Assembly: GCA_021396245.1 (NCBI GenBank)
Contig: WNYE01000098.1
Coordinates: forward strand, 62,001-126,000
DNA: 64,000 nucleotides
Source of the DNA: Sporothrix humicola
Lineage: Eukaryota; Ascomycota; Sordariomycetes; Ophiostomatales; Ophiostomataceae
Direction: 5' to 3'
This document shows, in pieces, positions 20,820-31,630 of the stretch. How positions within the stretch are numbered: the first letter of the stretch is position 1; the number at the start of each line of letters is the position of its first letter. Made by a program: the position numbers and the translations under genes. The notes beneath the pieces were generated by a model, which saw only the letters and a list, made by a program, of their open reading frames with translations, ran no database searches and had not been told where the DNA came from.

Positions 20820-21330
20820 CTAATAGGCTCCCAGAAATATTTCTCTCTGGACATGTTGGTCTTAAACTGTCTGACGAACGACTTATTTGCCGCCAGAATT
20901 TTCCCGTAATTCTTTATAAGAAGATGAAACTCGGACTGGCGCAGGATGTCTAACAAAGGACGGAATTCTTGGAAGTTTTACATACCGTGGATAGTTTCAG
21001 TCGCCTCGGTATTCTTACCGACAAAAGGGTAACCGATATTAATAAGCACTGGCTTCAACTCGGCTCCTCGAAATGTTTCTCTCTAAACATGTCGGTCTTG
21101 AACTACTTATAGAATAATTCGTCGGCCGCCAGCTTCTCCCGCAGTTCCTCATCAACAAATAAAACTCGGACTGGCGCAGGATGTCGAGCAGGGGACGAAA
21201 GTCCGGAAAGTCTCACATACCGTGGACAATTTCAGTCATCTCACTGTTCTCACCGACAAAGGGGCAGCCAATATTAACAAGCACAAGCTCTAACACGGCT
21301 CCAAAAAGGACAGTTAACCAGATGACGCCC
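20820..21330 (-). pseudogene. two tandem ORF1-family relics
   Basis: Copy at 20,870-21,045: minus-strand NIGYPFVGKNTEATETIHGM, stop, then FRPLLDILRQSEFHLLIKNY. Copy at 21,120-21,300: NIGCPFVGENSEMTEIVHGM, stop, then FRPLLDILRQSEFYLLMRNC. Both align with ORF1 GVGACFIGQDDEITQAVMGN followed by FRYIADILQQRQFHLLIKHC. The DNA segments around them are direct duplicates of each other, the left one more AT-shifted. Both carry a stop at the same place (TAA or TGA inside GGTATGTRARAC), which could also be an ancestral 5' splice site (GTATGT). Confidence 0.7.
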
Positions 21331-23900
21331 TTTTTATCTCTTTCTCAAATAATAGCGTATTAATGAGTACCTTGTACAGCTCATCGGACATCGGCTTAAA
21401 AGATGTCCCGAACATTCCCAAGGGAACCACACCTAGACTTAGGCCGTCCGCGAAACGTAGTTGCCACTAGACTTTATTTTTCTCTAGAAGGCCCCCATAA
21501 ATATTTAGGTTGTGTATTTGAGTTATAGACAGAGAATCGTTACTTCTTTTCATCGATTGTTAGAAGCTGACCGCCGTACCGCGACATGTCCTTTAACAAT
21601 TAACACGACCATTATTACGTCCAGAGAGTAATACATATTATGGTCTCCTTTGTTTATTTAAGAACGTAATGTGTTAATAAAAGCTGTATTTATTCCCAAG
21701 CAGCGTCTATGCCCCCTTAATGTACTTGTGCGCCATATCGCTTGACAGACAAGCCGTATGGAATGCACGGTAAAACTGTAACATGCTCCCGCTCCTCTCT
21801 GTAAATACTCATCGGGTGTCCGGAAAGTAACGCTAACACTATGTACCAGACTATGGCCGTTACAGTTAAATTCTATGACTACGTTTTTACCGTTAATGAC
21901 CGTGGTAGACCGACGATAAAAAAGAGGCGGTGTCGATCGTCACAGCCTTGTTGTAGGTATTGTTTTTCGCCAGATCGGCATTATTTCGTCCTACGTGCCC
22001 GGTAATAGTTTGCGGAAGTGGTCTTTTCCAGTTATTGTATACAGCGTTAATGGTAGCCACAGGTTTGTTAGGGTGGCCGAGTATCTTTGTTTGTAATCGG
22101 TAACTTTGTACCTGGATTAGCTTCACCAAAAGCGTTCGTGAGTGTTTATGGTGAGCATTGTGACTTGCCCGACTAAGATATAAGGCGGGGTAGTGGAACT
22201 CATGTACTTGGCCTTAGGGGTATTAATACCACAGGCATTATGGAGGTATGAAGAAGGAAATAAGAGCCGTCATGGAGACTGATGTTTAAACTTTCCGCTT
22301 TGTTGGTGACGGGAATATAGACGGGTTATGGGTATGGATGTAGCTTCTAACTTAAATACTACCGTGGAAGCTCTAGGTATATGTAAAATTCACGAGCCAG
22401 GCGATCGGATCCAGCATCCACATAAGGTTTTCCTTCTCTAGTATGTTAAGCTGGTCTTCACAGGCTGCAGGGACAGATTCAAGTTTGACGAAGTTATCTT
22501 GCTTGTCTTTAAGTATAACCGGAACTGTCGTAAGGCGGACGTTTTAAACATATTCGCAGTGAAATTAAGTGTATCGTCTTCAGCCAATAAAGAATAGATT
22601 TCGTCCATTGTGAGAATTGCAACCAGGCCCGTCAAAACATGAAGAATGGGCATAGGATTCTGGAATTCGTACATCTCGACATGCTGGTCATAGATGCAAC
22701 GCGAGTCGTGGACACTCCAGTTCGTAGTGTTCCGCCACTGTCTCTTTGCTCGGGAAGAAGATTAACATTGGTGTGCAAGTGAATAAGTGTGCAATTATAT
22801 TGTGTGGATTAATACGTTTATAGCCCATGGGCTTTATGGATCTGCGGAAGAAGGTGCTTTAGCCGGTATATAACGGGCTACAAAACACAACAAGCTCTTG
22901 GCCGCCACCCCTTATATAAATAATCTTATTGGTTAGAGCATTAATGTATAGATACTCCGTCTAAGTACATGCGAAATCCTTGAGCTACGCGATCGGATCT
23001 AGCATTTACATGAGGCTATCGTTAGGCCGAGGTGAAAATTAACGTGCTTAATATGGTATTGGGAAGTGAATGGGGGGAACGACGGTTAATGTAAGCTGCT
23101 TCGGCCGCCTGTGCCTATGTAGCTTCAAAAGGGTAGTTAATACAAGAGCTGCTTGAGCCGAAAAGCTCTTAAGAGTAGGTCGTGATGTTACACTCATTAT
23201 AAGAACTCGCTGGTTTAACTGGTTACTATGTAGATGGATAAGGGATGTAGCCTGTGATGGTTAATTATTTGCCTTAGTGAAGCAATGATTGGGATTGTTT
23301 GGGCTGTCTTACCGAGGCCTGTTAGTTTAGCTTTAACGCCGGGTTAAGCATTAGAATCAGTCTCTAAGCTAGTGGTGATAAAATGTGTTACTCGTAAAAT
23401 ACTACGAAAGTTTAATTACCTGAGTGGATAGTTTAACACTAGCGGAATTAAAATAAATTATAAATATTATACTCAATATTAAAACTCGTTAGCTTAACCA
23501 ACTAATGTATAAAAGAATAAAAAGATATAAAGATGTAACCTGTGATGGTTAATTATTTATATTAATAAAGTAACGACTAAGATTGTTTAAATTATTTTAC
23601 CGAGGCCTATCTATTTAACTTTAATACTCAAGTTAACGGTCATAAAGTGTACCACCCGCAAGATATCTTAACAGCTTAACTACTCAAAGATATTAAAGAC
23701 GAAGTGAATAAATGTGTGGCTTAAGTAAAAGATACTGGATCACCATGTATTAAAGACAAGATAGGTGGGAAGTTGGGTGGATATGAAAATTACGACGATT
23801 GGGGATAAAAAGATGGGGCATTAAAAGGATAAAGATAAAAGAGGAGAGAGAGAGGGAGAGATTTGGGAGAGGGGGCGGGGGACCCTTGGTATTTATAGTT
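21331..23900. repeat. AT-rich, RIP-like repeat DNA
   Basis: The stretch is AT-rich with TA-rich words throughout and only short frames. Near-duplicate phrases recur, for example AAACCTGTGATGGTTAATTATTT-type words near 23,255 and 23,540 and GCGATCGGATC near 22,400 and 22,990, so the segment itself contains duplicated DNA. No protein homology could be read. Confidence 0.55.
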
Positions 23901-24059
23901 TGGGACTGGTTAAACCTTAACCCACTGATCCAGGCACCCAGGTGACGTGGTAAACATTTGAAACAAGCAAACGGCCATTTGTGTAACATAATTGGGATAA
24001 CAAACGAATGTTAACGAGGAGGAGACGCGAGAGAGAGGACAAAGTGAAAAACAGTGAAA

Positions 24060-24165
24060 AGGGGCACAAGTAAACAAAGGGTGATGTGTATTTGATGAGC
24101 GAGTAAAAGGGGCAAAAAGGGGTAAGTAAACAAAGAGTGACGTGCATTTGATGAGTGGGTAGTGG
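24060..24165. repeat. direct duplication of about 50 bp
   Basis: AAGTAAACAAAGGGTGATGTGTATTTGATGAGCGAGTA is followed by AAGTAAACAAAGAGTGACGTGCATTTGATGAGTGGGTA. The differences are almost all transitions. The surrounding sequence is purine-rich and shows no gene. Confidence 0.75.
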
Positions 24166-24889
24166 AAGAGTAAGAGGGAGTGACGGACAGTGAAAAGATG
24201 GCTCTTGCCTGTGTCAAGTAACAAGGAAGTACTACGAAAAGATGAACATCACTACATCTACAATTCAACATTCAATAACAGGAGATTTTTGTGCTTGCTC
24301 CCAAGTTGGCTGCCATGTAGCCTGGATCGACAGATTCACCACGTCGAGACAACGAGTTGGTGATGATTTGGCGTATTCTGTCTTTAAGAATGGCTATTGG
24401 GAAAGGTATTAGGAAAGCTAGTGGGAAAGGGAATGGCTTTAATGAGGATAAAGAAGAAGGACAACGAGGAGCTATACAATCGATTAAAATGATGAAGACG
24501 CCGCCTTCCCATGAGCACAATTTGCAGGCGAAACAGGTGAGAGTCGCCTCTATGTATGGCAATTTACCAGCTACCTTTATCTTTTGTAGAGCATAGTGGT
24601 TTGCGCGCGCGTGTACGTGACCGCTCTTGTAGCTTCCAAGGCGATTCTGTGTGCGTCACACGGTAGAAGACCTGGCATTCTGTGTACTATGAGGCAGGAT
24701 TCTAGATCATCAAGGTGGCTCGAGGGGACAAGGAGATGCAGCATGAAAGGAGAGGGTTGAACACGGACGTCGCTAAAGGTGCAATGTGTGATGAAGTGTG
24801 ATGAAGGGGAAGATGTAGGGAATGACTCAAAAAGACACCTTAAGATCTCATGGGATGCCACAGAGGAGGGTGCAGATGGAGGGCTTCAA

Positions 24890-24950
24890 TTTATCTATTT
24901 ATCTATTTATCTATTTATCTATTTATCTATTTATCTATTTATCTATTTTG
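24890..24950. repeat. ATCTATTT microsatellite
   Basis: About seven perfect tandem copies of the octamer ATCTATTT. Simple sequence repeat in non-coding DNA. Confidence 0.95.
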
Positions 24951-27540
24951 CAAACGGAAAACGTGCTCAACGAGTGGGAACTGAATAGGTTGTCATCCCT
25001 GTCATGATGTAGTTGTGATCAGAGTGTCAGTTTGGCAAGGTAAAAGGATATTAACAAACAAACGGACATCGACACGAGTAGCTTCCCGCTGCAAAATAAC
25101 ACATTTCATTGATTGTCAGATCCCTCCTTGGCCACCATCTAATGCCCGTCAACATCCATGACTTGATCGTGGTCGTCTAAATCTGTAGGTTGAGGTTTGC
25201 TCACCTTCCAAGTCCGTCCCTCCTAGCCCTCCTCATCTCTCCCCTCCCTCCTCATCATCCACGTCATTTCATTTGACTGTTGAAGCATCACTACATTGTC
25301 TTGAAGCTCTTTACTTTTCAACAAAGACTCAGGGTTCAACAATCTCTCACCCATCGACACCCTGGACCCCATCCGGTCCATCTAGTAAGCTATCCTTTTC
25401 TGTTCCTCTGTTCCAGTCTCGGAATCGGAGCACCAGACATGTCTCATTGTCTTGAAGGTCTTCAATCTTGAATAACGGCCTAACAGAGCAACCCTTTCCC
25501 TTTGCCGCCTTGTCACGTTGAATCCAAAGTCCCTTACATCAGTCGTATCTTGACTCGTTGCAAGAAATTGAATTGACGTCGCCAGCCTCCACGCAGCGCC
25601 GGCAGTCCTGACATTCGGGTCAGGACATAATTCAACCAACAGACAAATAAGACAGATACGGATGGCTCCAAGACGAAAGTCTAAGAGAAGGCCAAGGCGA
25701 CCGATACGTTCCAGTATGAGGATGTTCACAACCACGACGTCCACCCTGAATGATATGTCGATGCACCTTGACTCAAAAAGGGAATAGACGAGGGCTAACC
25801 ACTCCTGATGCGCTCACCACCTAGGTCGATGCCGCAGGTCCCAAACGACGATCCGAGACCTGCGTCGCCTTTCCCTTGTAGCTGACATAGATTCAGCGGC
25901 TGCAAGACCAAGCATTGCGGAGATTTTGCTCACAGGTAGGACATTGTGGGACCTAGAATGGCGAAAATGGTATGGAGTGGAACCCGCTAAACCAGATTTG
26001 TTAGCAAATTTGCTCTATTATGTTTAGGCAAGTTCTCGTGGAAAAATGGGGGCAACAGGGGTCAGAATCAAAAACAGAGGTCACTCGAAGTATTCACCTG
26101 AAAGTCTACCAAAATTATGTGCAAGGTCGGGTGGCAGAAAAATCGATGCTGCTTACGTTATTTCTTCTCCTTGTTGTATGGGTCCTTTGGACGTTGTGAG
26201 ACAGGCGAAAAAGTGGTGATGTTTTTTGTGTTATTGTTGAATAATGGTAGATTTGTACAACATGCCGCTAAGCGACGACAATGACAACGCCCTCGACGAT
26301 ATATCGAATAGCAGGAGAGTCTCGACTGTTTGCTATCACTGTTGCCGCCAATATCTTCATATAAAGCAACCATCTTCAAATCTGTATATATACACCCGCT
26401 ATAGGAGTGAAGCATGAAGCTTCATACGTGCCCTTGCGTCATTCATGTCCCCAAACCCCAAGAAAGACGATTTCAAGGTCGGCATCCGGACGTCAACCAA
26501 GGTAAGACAAGCAACGAGACAGTTAACCAGTCTAAATAAGACTATCAACTTGACACAGATTGGCCAGGACCGAGAACGCACCAAGCCGCCGATCAACTTG
26601 AAGACTTTCGATTATCATCTAAAAGTCTGTTCACTACTAAAGCATACTGAATTGGTGCAGGGCGCCCTGCCCTCCCAAGGAAAAGAAAGAAGGCTCTCGT
26701 CGACTAAACAACCCCCAGAAGCAATGGAAGTCACGTACCTGGCATACTCGCCGTCATTTTCATTATGGTGATGTCTGTTGTATTTTTTTTCTAAGTTCCC
26801 TTTTTTCGTGAGGCGCGCCGGCCCTTGAAATCAATACTCCTTATCCCTTATCTTATCGTCTTATCGTTTACATAATCTGGGCCATATGTTTGGCACGTGA
26901 CCTAGCCCCTATTTAGCCCTGCCCCTGGGAGCCACAGATTCTAGCATTCTCTCCTTCTCTCTATGCAACATTTCTTCTGTGCCTGCAGTCCAACACCATA
27001 GGACCTCCGATCGGAAGTCCTGGCATTGGCAGAGGAGGGTTGAAGGACCTCGCCCACAAAGAGGCCAGGCCTCCCAACCCAACTCAATACAGGGCCGCAA
27101 GGACGAACTTGTAAGTCGTTTTTCTTTCATATATACCCAATTCTTTTATTTACTAATGTTTGGGCTTTAACAGAGAAAGAGGAAACGCGACAACGACTCG
27201 GCTCTTTTGTTTGCTTCAGTCATCGCGATTGTCTGTATTGTTTGGGTCTCTCCTCGATCCATCATCGAACACCTTTCTTTTGTTACCAGAACGCCACATC
27301 TCTTCTTTAAAAACCATCGTCAGTCCGACATCGCCTTCGTTACCTCGCGTCGACCCCTAACACACTCATCAGCATCAGCAGGCTACATCTCTGCACCCAA
27401 GCCAGACCAGTTATGCGAACGGTCAGTATATCAAGCAAACACACGCCTCTTCGACGGGCATCGTTCGGCCCCCAGCATATGTCGCCATGAAGAGCACGCC
27501 GCTAATCATCAATTGGCATGATTAAAATGCCCCCCAACAA
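24951..27540. other. accessory sequence; no recognisable gene
   Basis: Short frames only. A 108-codon frame at 26,445-26,771 contains a plausible GTAAGA...CACAG intron (about 26,501-26,559), and a 120-codon frame lies at 25,382-25,744 on the minus strand. Neither shows a family motif I recognise. Either may be a gene fragment, but there is not enough to call one. Confidence 0.35.
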
Positions 27541-27555
27541 TAACACAGGCTCAAA

Positions 27556-27900
27556 TCAGATACGTTTGAACGCGTGAAGAAAAACCGATACAACGTGCTG
27601 CTCGTTGACGAAGCGCATTGGCTCCGGAAGGCAAAGGGCAGGCCGTCCAGATAGTGAATAGCCTCGAGAAGGAATGCGTTATGCTCGTGTCTGCCACACC
27701 TTTCATGAACTCGTTGAAGGATGTCAGAGCTCAAATAACCCTGTGCGACCAGAGTTACCGTCAACTGTCAAAAATACAGAGCCCCGAGTACACCAGCGCA
27801 ATTGAAGCCCTGGCGAAGTCCATCAAGGAAAACTCAATGCTAGATGGTTCGTTCAGGAAAGGCCCTTATCTGGGCACATACGAAGAAGCGGAGGATAACG
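27556..27900 (+). pseudogene. SNF2-type helicase fragment with a 1-nt frameshift
   Basis: The frame from 27,556 reads RVKKNRYNVLLVDEAHWLRK, including a DEAH motif II. It continues in the next frame as QAVQIVNSLEKECVMLVSAT and then PFMNSLKDVRA. SATP is motif III of SNF2/DEAD-like ATPases, and the PF.NSL.DL.. sequence after it is typical of SNF2-family remodellers. The change of frame falls at AAAGGGCAGGCC (27,634-27,645), and one extra C there would join the two. Only about 110 residues of a protein usually over 800 long are present. No motif I lies upstream. Confidence 0.6.
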
Positions 27901-27982
27901 AGGACCCTGATGGGGCGACACGGAGTCCAAGGTTGAGGAGAAACTGGTCGACATCAAGACCCCCGATCTGGCCGCCGAATCT

Positions 27983-28324
27983 GTGCCGACTGTCACAAGC
28001 GGCACGGACACCACCGCTGCCCTGGCTGACAAGACGACTCCTCCCTCGGTGTCTTCTTCCAAATTCATGGACGTGAGTCCCAAGACGTGGATCGTTCGCA
28101 ACGTGAGACTTAGTGTTCTCGAGGACGGCCGTATTCACGCCACGGACCTTGTGAACCTCGTTGACCAGGACGACCCAAAGGCCAAGATTTTCGCTACCGG
28201 CGAGACTCGCACGGTTCTTGTGAATTCTCCTTTTGACGACCTTCCCATGCCCGACGGACGCAAAGAATGGTTCACCCCATCTCCCGTTCAGGATGCGGAC
28301 GGCGTGTTCGGCAATGCTGAATAA
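27983..28324 (+). other. unassigned coding-like fragment
   Basis: The 113-codon frame reads like real protein from about residue 29 onward (VSPKTWIVRNVRLSVLEDGR and on, ending GVFGNAE). I do not recognise it. It follows the SNF2-type fragment on the same strand and precedes the clathrin fragment on the other, so it is probably another captured gene piece. Confidence 0.3.
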
Positions 28325-28487
28325 CTACTGGTCCCTCTAAAGACGACGGTAGCAATGAGTTCCACCCAGACGCCGATGGCGAGGACGAGTGGGGAGGGGA
28401 GATAATGAAGGCGGGTGCACGGGGGCCGCAGCGTGAGTCCAGCCAGTGATACATGTCCTGATACTACAACATCAACGAATTAAACAA

Positions 28488-28812
28488 CAAACTCTCCGAG
28501 GACGGGGCCCTTGTCGAGCAACAGACCAAAGTACTACAGGATGTATGACATCTGGCCGGGCTGCTGGGGGAGACGCTTGAACTTCTCAATGGTCTCCGAG
28601 GTGAGCAGGAAGCCATGGGGCGAGTTGGCGGGCACGCGTGCAGCCTCGACGTAGTTACCGGAGTTGAAGAGCTGCTCAAACTTACGGGCATACAACTGCT
28701 CGGCACCGGGCGGGTCACCCCGGGAGGCAATCTTAATTGCCAGATCGGTGTTGGTGGGGTTCTGCAGGATGTAGGGGATGATGGTCGTCTCGTCGACCTT
28801 GACAGACAGGCA
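28488..28812 (-). pseudogene. clathrin heavy chain fragment
   Basis: The minus strand reads VKVDETTIIPYILQNPTNTD, LAIKIASRGDPPGAEQLYAR, KFEQLFNSGNYVEAAR and TIEKFKRLPQQPGQMSYIL. This is the highly conserved linker/proximal-leg region of clathrin heavy chain, the coat protein of endocytic vesicles, with about 100 of roughly 1,680 residues. A TAG stop (28,534-28,536) follows SYIL, after which YFGLLLDKG continues in the same frame; the family has Q there, so CAG became TAG. Two conserved arginines are also changed (SPHGFLL for the usual SPRGFLR). The fragment cannot be functional, and the genuine gene must lie elsewhere in the genome. Confidence 0.85.
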
Positions 28813-28899
28813 GCCGCGGTGTGGGTGACGCATACAACGGACCCGACCGATTGGTTTGGCTGCATGATCTTTCTCGTCGAGCACGTGCCTACCCAAGAA

Positions 28900-29103
28900 T
28901 CGTATGACTTGACCCAAGGTCGAGGCGGCCAGCTTGGTGCAAACGGTACAGGTGACTATGAGTGGATCGTGGTGATTGGAGAAAGGCAACGGCGAGTCGC
29001 CCTGCTCACGATGCCGCAAACCAAGACTGAGATTCACAAGAGTGATTTTGTGGATAATAATGGTATTGCAAAAGAAATAGTGTGGCCTACGCTGACGATG
29101 TGA
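28900..29103 (+). pseudogene. possible short helicase relic
   Basis: The peptide HKSDFVDNNGIAKEIVWPTL resembles the minus-strand peptide KTDLVDEDGITNDMMWPTLM at about 13,140-13,190, next to the second helicase relic. In ORF2 the corresponding region would be QMRIVNGLFDLARQVIYPDI. The match between the two relics is convincing. The link to ORF2 is weaker. Confidence 0.35.
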
Positions 29104-29687
29104 AGGGACATTTGTTTTTCCGCCACCTCGCTCTTAATTTTCGTTTTATTTTCCAGGTCTTATTTTTCATTATTTTTATATTTTTTTTATTTGTTTTATA
29201 TTCTCCGCGTCTTGTTATTTTCCCTTTTTCAAGTTTTTTACCATTTCCATCTTCATTTCGATGCGGGCTGTAAGCGAGGTGGCTGCCCACAGTTAGCCAA
29301 GCGGGCGAGAAAAGCATTGCCGGGGCGAGGCGTTCTACATTTGGTGGCAATTTCCGTCATCTTTCTCTTTTCTGTTATTTGTGTTGTTTCTCCCAGATGA
29401 CGCAGATTCTCAGATGTCAATAAACGTAGTTGAAAGCAACAGTCAAGAAGAAGGTGCCGCAGGCCCTGCAGACCAAACCATCTCCGTCAACATCACCGCC
29501 AATGGACAAGACTCTAGCTGCAAAACACAAGATCATCAACAAGGCGCCGCAGCTCCTAGAGCCGCCAGCGAACACGAGCAGAGCGTTGTAAGACCCGAAG
29601 TCTTTAATGGACATGGCACCAACGAGCAAGGTCCAGTGTCTGACGCCGCCAACGAGCACGAGCAAAACGTTGCGATATCCGAGGCCG

Positions 29688-30277
29688 CAAATAGACAAGG
29701 CGCTCTTGGCTGTCTCGCTCTTGGCTGTCTGGGCGTTTGCGCTCTCAAGAAAGTCTCCCAAGGTTCTCTTCCGGGACGGCGTTTCGGTGCCGCCGTGCTG
29801 GATGTTGGGGTGCGATATCCGAGGCCACGGGCTGAAGGCCGCAAGAGGCTCCGTGGACCAATTGTCCTCAAGGACTGTGGCCTCATCTACCTAGAAGACC
29901 AGGTCGTCCTTTGCGGCTAGGGCGTGGGGTTTCACGATCAGCTCCGGATGCACCTGGTCATTGGATCACCGGTACTTGCGGAACCATATGCCGGGCTCAC
30001 CATTTACCTCCCCCGGGCCCAGAGCGACGATGCTTCGTATCTGGTCGGCCATAGTGGTCAGCAGAGCACCAAGACCGCCGACCTGGGCATCGGTGTCCAG
30101 TTTCGCCTGGAGACTTTCGACAGCGACTAGGAGTTCCTGTCCGAAGACCTTCCACAAATAGACAAGGCGCTCTTGACTGTCTCGCTCTTGGCTGTCTGGG
30201 CGTTTGCGCTCTCAAGAAAGTCTCCCAAGGTTCTCTTCCGGGACGGCGTTTCGGTGCCACCGTCCTGGATGTTGGGG
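29688..30277. repeat. 123-bp direct repeats flanking an ORF1 relic
   Basis: CAAATAGACAAGGCGCTCTTG...CTGGATGTTGGGG occurs at 29,688-29,810 and again at 30,155-30,277, in the same orientation, with only a few differences (two G-to-A and one G-to-C seen). The 344 bp between them hold an N-terminal ORF1-family relic. This could be a duplication of ORF1-flanking sequence or terminal repeats of an element. I cannot tell which. Confidence 0.85.
29862..30160 (+). pseudogene. ORF1-family relic, N-terminal part
   Basis: VLKDCGLIYLEDQVVLCG, stop, GVGFHDQLRMHLVIGSP, then YAGLTIYLPRAQSDDASYL and GIGVQFRLETFDSD, stop, EFLSEDL align in order with ORF1 RRSCGILYPDEKIVLAGA, GIGFPHKNQTDLVIQ, CVQININFPRQETTDVAYA and RISIQFPAGSFKTSIEPLSDDL. 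All pieces are in a single frame interrupted by two TAG codons (29,918 and 30,128). Each would be CAG before one C-to-T change. The copy therefore looks like a paralog inactivated by RIP-like mutation rather than by frameshift. Confidence 0.7.
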
Positions 30278-30974
30278 GACATGGCGAGAAGAGGCATTTG
30301 AGCGAACGACGAGACGATTCACAGACTGAAGTGAATGTGAATTGTGTGAATGGGGAGTGTATCGAGGTAGAACGAGAGGGATTCGAGGGAATGGACCAAT
30401 TGTCCTATGCGGTGTGTCGGACGGCAACGATTGGCATCGAGAATGTCGAGAGCGTGGAGGGCAGGCCGAGGTAGTGGTGATGTGTGTGAATGTTTGTCGA
30501 GTCGATCAAGTTAATCGAGTCGTTGTTGTAACATTCAATAAAAACAAGAACAAATACACAAAAAAAAAAAAAAAATACGGGAATAAAAAAGAGCGAGGGG
30601 GCCAGGCGAAAGGTGAGGAATAGTATCGTGGGATGGCTGCGTGCCTATGAAAAACGACGTGGTTGCGTCTGACGCTGCCAACGTACAGGATGCTGCACCC
30701 GAAACCGTTGTTAGCCCTTAGACTGAACTAGTGAAAAGAAGAAGAAAAGAGGTGCAACAATTACAGAAAAGATGGTCAATTTTATAGATGTCTATGATTA
30801 GATTACTCTCTCCTTTTCCCTCCTGTTTTTGTTTTGTTTTCTGTTCTTTGTTTACCTCCTTCATTGCCTTTGTTGTGGAAAGTGCGATGGATAGATTGCT
30901 GCCTGAGGCAACAACGCCCCCGACCGCCCCACACCGTCTTCGAAGACCCGGCCGTGGTACGACAGGAAAGACAG

Positions 30975-31115
30975 AAAGTTGTACTTGTGCTTTACGTGTA
31001 CGGATTCGAGATGCATTCCCAACTCTTGCCATTTGTGCTTTCCGTGCACGAATTTGAGGCACCCTCCTTGCCACAGCCACTTGTGCTTTCCGTCTACGGA
31101 CTTGACGCGCCTTCC
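30975..31115. repeat. three tandem units of about 45-50 bp
   Basis: TTGTGCTTTMCGTSYACGRATTYGA-type units start near 30,983, 31,033 and 31,080. They fall inside a 182-codon plus-strand frame (30,979-31,527) and its mirror frame on the minus strand. Neither frame is recognisable, so I do not call a gene. Confidence 0.6.
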
Positions 31116-31587
31116 CAGAGCTGCCCTTTCTCTTCCCAAAGGCGTAACCTCGCCTGGCACTGCACGAATCGCGGCCATCCACACTACAACCAAAGCGGTA
31201 GCCAAATCGACGGCTAAAACAAATGTAAAGGCCTCGGCCTCGGCCTCGGCATCAGCGTTGGCATTAGAACCATTATCAAGATCAAGATGTATGTCAAGAT
31301 CGCCTTCAAAATCAGCGACAACAGTATCGCGAGCACGCGAAGTCTTGAAACAGGGCGTCGTCTTTAAGATTGACGACTCCGAGTCGGGCGGCCGTTTCTC
31401 GTCGTTTGAACCGGGTAGTGGTCGTATTAATAATAACGACTCTAACGGGGACAAGATTATGGTTACAAACTTCGATCAAGAAGATACCGATATAAACAAC
31501 GACAGAGGCCGACATATCGTTTCCTAGTGAGCCGCTGACCTATGAACAATCAAAGCTGTTCCGTTACATTTCCACGGCCGTCACGAA

Positions 31588-31630
31588 AGGACTGCCGCCG
31601 GCGGTCGCGGTCTGCACGGTCTACGCGATC
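31588..31630 (+). pseudogene. 43-bp fragment of the DUF7514 gene
   Basis: GACTGCCGCCGGCGGTCGCG followed by GTCTGCACGGTCTACGCGATCTG nearly matches 39,858-39,900 inside the DUF7514 gene. I see two differences, both A here changed to G or the reverse. The phrase lies directly next to an ORF1 fragment, so DNA from two unrelated genes has been joined here. Confidence 0.75.

Noticed and set aside
8880..23900. LTR retrotransposon as the main content of the AT-rich islands
   Set aside because: Where any protein could be read it resembled the helicase or ORF1 family; no reverse transcriptase motif or LTR pair was seen.
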